Source: Ghiorsea sp. (GTDB lineage: Bacteria > Pseudomonadota > Zetaproteobacteria > Mariprofundales > Mariprofundaceae). Taken from it: DNA of 11,420 nucleotides. Of this stretch, positions 7,036-11,420 are shown in pieces. The notes under the pieces were generated by a model. That model was not told where the DNA came from and did not search any database. It worked only from the letters and a program-made list of their open reading frames with translations. The DNA lies in NCBI GenBank assembly GCA_030950765.1, contig JAUZQX010000182.1, forward strand, positions 1-11,420. The letters run 5' to 3'. Every line of letters starts with the position of its first letter. The stretch's first letter is position 1. The position numbers and the translations under genes are program-made.

Positions 7036-7907
7036 GTGTTTTCCTTTTCCCGTTTGGCAAGCCAGTCATCTCTTGCATCTTTTGCCGATGAGAACAGTGC
7101 CGTTAAGCTTTCTTTATCATTCGCCTGAAGCGCTACCCTAATGTGTTGCAATTCATCCATCAAAATATCAATTTGTTGCTCTAAGGCATCACGATTTGCC
7201 AAAGCAATATCACGCCACATTTCAGGTGATGATGATGCAATACGTGTGAAATCTTTAAAGCCACCTGCGGCATAAGCCATGGGATCAAAGTCATCTGTTT
7301 TTTGTTTGTTCACAGCATTAACCAAAGAAAAAGCTGCCAAATGTGGCAAGTGGCTGACAGCACCCAACAACTTATCATGCTCGTCTGCGGGCATACTGAC
7401 CACATTTGCCCCAACATGTTGCCACATCTGTTCTATCACTGCCAAAGCTTGTTTATCCGTTGTTTCATCAGGTGTTACAATACATAAATGATTTTGATAT
7501 AATGTGGAAAACGCAGCATCTGCACCTGATTTTTCGGTACCTGCCAAGGGATGTGCCGCAACAAACGAAATATGTTTGGGTAAACATCTTGCTACTTCAA
7601 TGGCATGTTGCTTGGTGCTTCCTGCATCGGTCACAATCGCACCTTTTTTCAAGGCTGGCGCTATGCTTTTTAATACACTGTCATACGCACCCATAGGCAC
7701 TGCCAAAAGAACCACATCGGCATCCTTGACCGCATCAACCAAAGAAGTTGTCCAGCTATCCACAATGCCCAAAGATTTTGCCCGCTTTAAATTGTCTTCA
7801 TTGCGCCCTGCGCCAATCACTTTGCCCACAGCACCTTTTTCTTTGAGCGCTAAAGCAAGTGAGCCACCAATTAAGCCAACGCCAATGATTGCAAGTGTTT
7901 GTATCAT
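7032..7907 (-). CDS. tyrA: Prephenate (or cyclohexadienyl) dehydrogenase
   Basis: This enzyme oxidatively decarboxylates prephenate to 4-hydroxyphenylpyruvate for tyrosine synthesis, and possibly arogenate to tyrosine. The 291-residue product is a stand-alone dehydrogenase without a chorismate mutase or ACT domain. The N-terminal Rossmann fold has GVGLIGGS at 9-16. Substrate-site motifs are AAHPLAGTEKSG (117-128), SHLPH (185-189, with the expected catalytic H186) and GGFKDFTR (215-222). The end of strand beta-2 reads GAGRN (32-36), without the acidic residue that normally favours NAD, so NADP use or mixed use is possible. AAGG lies about 8 bases before the ATG. The gene overlaps hisC and aroA by ATGA. 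With no ACT domain visible, any feedback control by tyrosine would have to act at the catalytic domain. Confidence 0.94.
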   Translation of the reverse strand: MIQTLAIIGVGLIGGSLALALKEKGAVGKVIGAGRNEDNLKRAKSLGIVDSWTTSLVDAVKDADVVLLAVPMGAYDSVLKSIAPALKKGAIVTDAGSTKQHAIEVARCLPKHISFVAAHPLAGTEKSGADAAFSTLYQNHLCIVTPDETTDKQALAVIEQMWQHVGANVVSMPADEHDKLLGAVSHLPHLAAFSLVNAVNKQKTDDFDPMAYAAGGFKDFTRIASSSPEMWRDIALANRDALEQQIDILMDELQHIRVALQANDKESLTALFSSAKDARDDWLAKREKENT

Positions 7908-9025
7908 GGCAACACCTTACTTAAAGCCGCCAAAAAAGCATCATTTTCAGTACGGGTACCCACTGACACACGCAATACATCAGGCATACCATACGGTGCA
8001 AGCGGGCGCACAATCACACCTTCTTGTTCCAGTTTTTTGACGATTTCGGTACTGTTTTCATGTTGAAACAATACAAAGTTGGCAAAACTTGATATTGCCA
8101 AACAGTTTAAGTCAGAGAAAGCTGCCTCAAGCCTAACCCGCTCTGCTTTGCATTGGGCAACTTTATCCATCACCCAATCTTCATCATGCAAAGCTGCCAA
8201 TGCCGCAGCTTGGGCAATACTATTCACATTAAATGGCTCACGAAAGCGATTAACCACAGCCAGTAAATCTTGATTGGCGACAGCATAACCCACTCTTAAA
8301 CCCGCTAAACCAAACGCTTTGGAAAAGGTGCGACTGATGATTAAACCAGCATGTTTAAGTGCAAAAATACTATCCTCAATCTCACTTTGGACGTATTCCA
8401 CATAAGCTTCATCAATAATCACCACAATATGTGAAGGAAGCTTGTCCAAAAAGATTTGCAATGCTGATGTTTGCAGCAAAGCTCCTGTTGGATTGTTTGG
8501 ATTGGCAATACACACCACTTTGGTGCTCTCATTAACTGCACCAAGCATGGCATTTAAATCATGCGTGAAACCATCACTTTCAGGCACAGCAACACCAGTT
8601 GCCCCTGCCGCAGTGGTTGCCAAGGCGTAGACAATAAAACCACGCTGACTGTAAACCACTTCATCACCAACACCCGCAAAGGTGCGAATGATAAGCTCCA
8701 ACACTTCATTGCTGCCATTACCTATCAACAATTGTTCAGCGTGAATACCATGTTTCTTCGCCAATGCTTGTTTGAGTTCAAAACAATCGCCATCTGGATA
8801 ACGATGAGCTTCAATTGCTGTCTGCTGTATAGCCTTCAAAGCTTTGGGTGAAACGCCATACGGGTTTTCATTGGAAGCAAGTTTGACCGTGCTTGCCGCA
8901 CGTTTTTCAACTTCTGAATCATCCAAGCCCAATTCTCGCAGCATTTGCGAGATCGGTTTACCAGGAATGTACGGATATAACTTTTCAGACTGTGAAACAG
9001 CCTGTTTCAACCAGTCAATACTCAT
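7904..9025 (-). CDS. hisC: Histidinol-phosphate / aromatic aminotransferase (HisC family)
   Basis: This is a PLP-dependent fold-type I aminotransferase of the HisC family, 373 residues long. Visible motifs are VKLASNENPYG (47-57), GNGSNEVLELI (102-112), NPNNPTG (175-181), IIDEAYVEY (203-211), the PLP-lysine segment SKAFGLAGLRVGY (235-247, K236), and LRVSVGT (351-357, R352 for the substrate carboxylate or phosphate). The ATG follows the pheA TAA with no gap and has GGAAG six bases upstream. The gene lies between pheA and tyrA rather than with his genes. By analogy with the pseudomonad supraoperon, it probably transaminates phenylpyruvate and hydroxyphenylpyruvate and may also serve histidine synthesis. 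Family membership is secure, but the exact substrate cannot be read from the sequence. A second, canonical hisC may exist elsewhere in the genome. Confidence 0.93.
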   Translation of the reverse strand: MSIDWLKQAVSQSEKLYPYIPGKPISQMLRELGLDDSEVEKRAASTVKLASNENPYGVSPKALKAIQQTAIEAHRYPDGDCFELKQALAKKHGIHAEQLLIGNGSNEVLELIIRTFAGVGDEVVYSQRGFIVYALATTAAGATGVAVPESDGFTHDLNAMLGAVNESTKVVCIANPNNPTGALLQTSALQIFLDKLPSHIVVIIDEAYVEYVQSEIEDSIFALKHAGLIISRTFSKAFGLAGLRVGYAVANQDLLAVVNRFREPFNVNSIAQAAALAALHDEDWVMDKVAQCKAERVRLEAAFSDLNCLAISSFANFVLFQHENSTEIVKKLEQEGVIVRPLAPYGMPDVLRVSVGTRTENDAFLAALSKVLP

Positions 9026-10198
9026 TTAAAGCTTCCGTGAAATGGGACAAGAGCCCAATACTTTTAACATCACGCCATCTTGCACCTGAATTTCTTCCAA
9101 GGCTGCTTTGACATTGACATCATCTCTATGCCCCAGCACATCAATAAAAAAGACGTATTCCCAAGCTTTTTTGCGCGAGGGGCGCGATTCAATGCGGGTT
9201 AAACCAATATCACGCGAAGCAAACGATTGAATCAATTTATGCAATGCGCCTGGCTCATCTTTGGTCGAAATCACCAGTGCCGTTTTGTCTTCACCTGACG
9301 GCGGAGAATCATGCTGACCAATCACATAAAAACGGGTTCGGTTATCGTGATGGTCTTCAATACTTTTTTCAAGCAATGGAAGCTCTGTATAGTCCACAAT
9401 CGTATAAGGGCCAACAACAGCAGCATGTTGCCAATCCAAAGCAGCATCACTATTCACCCTTGCTTCTTCAATCATGTTTGCTGCGTGAACCGTTGATGAT
9501 GCTTCCATCAAGGTTGCATTAGGCAGGTGCTCCAGCAGCCAATCATGACATTGCGCCAGAGGCTGCGGATGTGAAATGACCAGTTTAATGTCTTCCATCT
9601 TTTCAGCATGCGAAAACAAATGATGATGAATCGAAAGCTGAACTTCTGCGCAGATATAGGTATCACGGTCAAAATCAGCGAATAAATCTAATGTATGAGT
9701 TACCGCACCTGCAAAAGCATTTTCCACAGGCACAAGCCCGTAGGTCGCCCTGCCCGATTCCACAGCGTCAAACACAAGCTCCAGATTGGCACATGCCATA
9801 TAATTTACCGATGAACCAAACTGCCTTGTGGCTGCAGTATGCGTGAATGTGCCTTCAGGGCCAAGGTAGGCAATGGTCATGGGGTGCTCTAAAGCTAAAC
9901 ATGCACCAATAATCTCTCTAAAAATACCGTGAATTGCTTCATCAGGGATACGGGTACTATGATTTTTGTCCGCATCTTCGCCATTTTTATCCAATAACCT
10001 GCGAATAATCGATGCTTCACGACTGGGCACATAAAAGGGTGTGTTGGCAGGTTGATTTTTTTTGTGTTCGCCAACTTTTGTGGCAAGCGATGCCCGCTCG
10101 TAGATAAGTTGCAACACTTTATCATCCACAGCATCAATTGCTTGGCGAAGTTCATCTAAATTTGTACGAGGTTTACTTGAATCAGAATGCGAAGTCAT
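9026..10198 (-). CDS. pheA: Bifunctional chorismate mutase / prephenate dehydratase (P-protein)
   Basis: PheA rearranges chorismate to prephenate and dehydrates it to phenylpyruvate, committing carbon to phenylalanine. The 390-residue product has three domains. The AroQ chorismate mutase covers about 13-104, with R18, R35, K46, R60 and E61 aligning with E. coli R11, R28, K39, R51 and E52; E104 replaces the E. coli Gln88. The prephenate dehydratase covers about 108-294, with YLGPEGTFTH (111-120), VPVENAFAG (156-164) and the catalytic NRTRFYVIG (286-294). A C-terminal ACT domain covers about 305-380, with EPGALH (315-320) and ESRP (337-340), the usual phenylalanine-sensing motifs. End-product inhibition by phenylalanine is therefore likely. 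The ATG lacks a close Shine-Dalgarno sequence of its own: the nearest AAGG is 16 bases away and serves a short upstream frame whose TGA overlaps this ATG. The gene abuts hisC with no gap. Confidence 0.96.
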   Translation of the reverse strand: MTSHSDSSKPRTNLDELRQAIDAVDDKVLQLIYERASLATKVGEHKKNQPANTPFYVPSREASIIRRLLDKNGEDADKNHSTRIPDEAIHGIFREIIGACLALEHPMTIAYLGPEGTFTHTAATRQFGSSVNYMACANLELVFDAVESGRATYGLVPVENAFAGAVTHTLDLFADFDRDTYICAEVQLSIHHHLFSHAEKMEDIKLVISHPQPLAQCHDWLLEHLPNATLMEASSTVHAANMIEEARVNSDAALDWQHAAVVGPYTIVDYTELPLLEKSIEDHHDNRTRFYVIGQHDSPPSGEDKTALVISTKDEPGALHKLIQSFASRDIGLTRIESRPSRKKAWEYVFFIDVLGHRDDVNVKAALEEIQVQDGVMLKVLGSCPISRKL

Positions 10199-10236
10199 GA
10201 GCGAAGCATAAAGACCTTGCTCAAGATAGGAAGCAT
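10195..10236 (-). other. Short leader reading frame overlapping the pheA start (speculative)
   Basis: A 13-codon frame, MLPILSKVFMLRS, starts at the minus-strand ATG 10236-10234 and ends with a TGA that overlaps the pheA ATG as ATGA. An internal in-frame ATG (10207-10205) has AAGG (10217-10214) six bases before it, so at least MLRS could be initiated well. Because pheA has no good Shine-Dalgarno sequence of its own, re-initiation from this frame is a plausible way to start pheA. It holds only one Phe codon, so it does not resemble the Phe-rich attenuator peptide of enteric pheA. It could equally be a chance frame. Confidence 0.25.
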
Positions 10237-10240
10237 GGAT

Positions 10241-10261
10241 TTACAGAGGATAAAACCTCAT
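10241..10261 (-). other. Six-codon frame MRFYPL in the pheA leader (speculative)
   Basis: The frame ATG AGG TTT TAT CCT CTG TAA lies 4 bases before the second leader frame. It contains adjacent Phe and Tyr codons, which is suggestive upstream of a phenylalanine/tyrosine operon. A weak 4-bp hairpin (GAGG at 10259-10256 with CCTC at 10249-10246) overlaps it. No convincing Shine-Dalgarno sequence precedes it, and no strong terminator follows. One Phe and one Tyr codon are weak evidence for attenuation, so this is recorded as an observation only. Confidence 0.12.
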
Positions 10262-10283
10262 GGAGTTCGTGGATCACTTCGAT

Positions 10284-10487
10284 TTAGTTTGCTACAACTT
10301 TAATCGCACCACTTTGAATCATGTCCTGCAACTGTGCTAACAGTGCCCTTTCCTGATTATCAATCATACCATCTTCATCTGCAAGCATCATGATTTGTTC
10401 ACGCTCATCAGGTGTTATTTTTTCATCCGAAATCGCTTCATCTATCATGGCTTTAAGTTTGGTCGCCGAGCTGCTTGTTATTGACAT
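10284..10487 (-). CDS. Small acidic protein with two EF-hand-like turns, function unknown
   Basis: I do not recognise this 67-residue protein. The ATG at 10487 is chosen because GAGGAG stands about 7 bases upstream, an excellent site. An upstream extension in the same frame to 10532 would add a Cys-rich stretch with no such signal. The protein is mostly helical and acidic. It contains an apparent internal duplication 18 residues apart: D21-E-K-I-T-P-D-E-R and D39-G-M-I-D-N-Q-E-R. Each fits the second half of an EF-hand loop (D5, hydrophobic 8, E12). Loop two (residues 35-46) also has D37, D39 and G40, but both loops lack Asp at position 1, so calcium binding is doubtful. TerB-like helical turns look similar. 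There is no signal peptide or membrane helix. It sits between the typA terminator and pheA and could share a transcript with pheA. Confidence 0.75.
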   Translation of the reverse strand: MSITSSSATKLKAMIDEAISDEKITPDEREQIMMLADEDGMIDNQERALLAQLQDMIQSGAIKVVAN

Positions 10488-10514
10488 ATATATCTCCTCA
10501 TTGTTACATTCATA

Positions 10515-10544
10515 CTCATAACAACAAAGCAATCCTTATGCCAA
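10515..10544 (-). promoter_or_regulatory. Possible promoter for the small acidic protein gene
   Basis: On the minus strand TTGGCA (10544-10539) and TATGAG (10520-10515) are separated by 18 bases, just after the typA terminator and about 28 bases before the chosen ATG. The -35 matches consensus in five of six positions and the -10 in four of six. The location after a strong terminator makes a promoter necessary, which is the main support. The same promoter could serve the pheA cluster, because no better promoter is visible in the 85-base gap before pheA. Confidence 0.35.
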
Positions 10545-10550
10545 AAATGA

Positions 10551-10587
10551 AATAAAAAAGGCTGCAAGTGTTTCCACTTACAGCCTT
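10551..10587 (-). terminator. Intrinsic terminator of typA
   Basis: A 13-bp stem (minus strand 10587-10575, AAGGCTGTAAGTG, pairing with 10570-10558, CACTTGCAGCCTT) closes a GAAA tetraloop. The only non-Watson-Crick pair is a U-G wobble. The stem runs into a T-rich tail (TTTT, A, TT after the stem). It begins 22 bases after the typA stop. The opposite strand has no T-tract, so it works in the minus direction only. Confidence 0.92.
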
Positions 10588-10609
10588 CTTCAACGTTTCT
10601 TAAAACGAT

Positions 10610-11420
10610 TTATTTTACTTTTTTAGTTGTTGCACGTTTACGCTCATTTTCTACCAACAAACGTTTACGCAAACGAATACTTTTCGGTGTAATCTCAACA
10701 AGCTCATCATCAGCAATAAACTCAATCGCACGTTCCAAAGACAAATTCAATGGTGGCACCAAATCAACTTTTTCATCTGTGCCTGATGCACGAACGTTGG
10801 TTAATTTCTTCTCACGGCTAGCATTCACCACCAAATCTGAATCTCGGCTATGAATACCAATAATCATACCTTCATAAATTTTCACGCCAGCACCCATGAA
10901 CAATTTACCACGCTCTTGGATTTTCCATAGACCGAAAGAAACTGTTTCGCCCGTACCATTGGCAATCAACACACCATTCAAACGACCCGGCAACTGCCCG
11001 ACAAACTCGCCATACGAATGGAAAACATGGTTCATTGTACCCGTACCACGCGTATCAGTTAAAAATTCAGATGTATAACCAATCAAACCACGGGTCGGAC
11101 ACATAAATTCAATGCGCGTCATACCATCATCGGCTGTTTCCATACTGGTCATTTCTGCGCCACGTTGACCCAGCTTCTCAATCACTGTGCCTTGATATTC
11201 TTGTTCAACATCAATGGTCAAATGCTCATAAGGCTCTGTTTTCTTGCCATTTTCTTCGCGTAAAATCACTGTTGGACGCGACACTGCCATTTCAAAACCT
11301 TCACGGCGCATGTTTTCCAGCAAAATACCGATATGCAGCTCACCACGACCTGAAATCTTATAAATATCAGCAGAATCCGTTTCTTCAACTTTCATTGCCA
11401 CATTGGTACGAATTTCTTTG
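10610..11420 (-). CDS. typA: Ribosome-dependent GTPase TypA/BipA, C-terminal part (5' end outside window)
   Basis: TypA/BipA is a translational GTPase related to EF-G that assists ribosome assembly and stress or low-temperature growth. Only about the last 270 residues are present, and the frame stays open to the right edge (it reads KEIRTNVAMKVEETD at the boundary), so the GTPase domain is outside the window. Visible family signatures are SGRGELHIGILLENMRREGFE (EF-G domain III-like), SRPTVI, the domain V-like CPTRGLIGYTSEF, RGTGTMNHVF, and the TypA-specific C-terminal domain with ANGTGE, RGKLFMGAG, YEGMIIGIHSR, KKLTNVRASGTDE and ITPKSIRLRKR. It ends with a basic tail (RKRATTKKVK). The gene is followed by a strong terminator, so it forms the end of its own transcript. 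Confidence 0.96.
   Translation of the reverse strand, partial: KEIRTNVAMKVEETDSADIYKISGRGELHIGILLENMRREGFEMAVSRPTVILREENGKKTEPYEHLTIDVEQEYQGTVIEKLGQRGAEMTSMETADDGMTRIEFMCPTRGLIGYTSEFLTDTRGTGTMNHVFHSYGEFVGQLPGRLNGVLIANGTGETVSFGLWKIQERGKLFMGAGVKIYEGMIIGIHSRDSDLVVNASREKKLTNVRASGTDEKVDLVPPLNLSLERAIEFIADDELVEITPKSIRLRKRLLVENERKRATTKKVK

Noticed and set aside
7504..8040. Plus-strand open frame across the tyrA-hisC junction
   Set aside because: It is antisense to two secure genes with conserved motifs, and there is no independent evidence of coding.
10246..10259. Hairpin GAGG/CCTC in the pheA leader as an attenuator
   Set aside because: Only 4 bp of stem, no following T-tract and no competing longer stem, so it is too weak for a transcription attenuator.
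10488..10532. N-terminal extension (MLCCYEYECNNEEIY) of the small acidic protein
   Set aside because: The strong Shine-Dalgarno sits inside this extension and points to the ATG at 10487. The extension overlaps the likely promoter and leader.
10592..10606. Small inverted repeat CGTTT/AAACG just after typA
   Set aside because: A 5-bp AT-rich stem directly before the real terminator, most likely incidental.
1..11420. Mobile elements, CRISPR arrays, tRNA genes, toxin-antitoxin or defence genes
   Set aside because: I scanned both strands and saw no transposase, direct-repeat array, tRNA-like cloverleaf or defence-type protein. The window is densely filled by housekeeping genes on one strand.

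Overview
The window looks like ordinary chromosomal core DNA from a Gram-negative proteobacterium. The evidence is the lapA-lapB pair (control of LPS synthesis), IHF beta, a six-domain ribosomal protein S1, and a fused AroQ-prephenate dehydratase PheA. Base composition is moderately AT-rich and looks even throughout. The gene order resembles the pseudomonad-type aromatic 'supraoperon' (pheA-hisC-tyrA-aroA-cmk-rpsA), which suggests a gammaproteobacterium or a related lineage such as the Zetaproteobacteria. The sequence alone does not settle the taxon. I see no mobile elements, tRNA or rRNA genes, CRISPR arrays, phage genes or signs of recent transfer.

Every gene is on the minus strand, so the transcriptional order runs from the right edge to the left edge. 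At the right edge (about 10.6-11.4 kb) lies the 3' part of typA/bipA, closed by a strong intrinsic terminator. A 67-residue acidic protein of unknown function follows, with its own good ribosome binding site and two EF-hand-like turns. From 10.2 kb to 5.0 kb there is a very compact cluster: pheA, hisC, tyrA, aroA, cmk and rpsA. Its junctions are ATGA overlaps, or TAA directly abutting ATG. An 88-base gap with a possible promoter follows rpsA, and then ihfB, lapA, lapB, pyrF and ispD, again closely packed. The first five bases of the window hold the ATG of a further gene that overlaps the ispD stop. By usual gene order that gene is probably ispF, but too little is present to tell.

Functionally, PheA converts chorismate through prephenate to phenylpyruvate, and TyrA converts prephenate to hydroxyphenylpyruvate. 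The HisC-type aminotransferase can plausibly transaminate both keto acids as well as serving histidine synthesis. AroA makes the chorismate precursor EPSP. Cmk (CMP/dCMP phosphorylation), S1 (translation initiation) and IHF (nucleoid architecture) are housekeeping functions attached downstream. LapA/LapB tune lipopolysaccharide synthesis, PyrF completes UMP synthesis, and IspD acts in the MEP isoprenoid pathway. No gap without a gene exceeds about 125 bases.

I did not find a convincing new multi-gene system. The points most worth a second look are the small duplicated EF-hand-like protein, the short leader reading frames that run into the pheA start, and the unfused version of the aromatic supraoperon joined to lapAB-pyrF-ispD.
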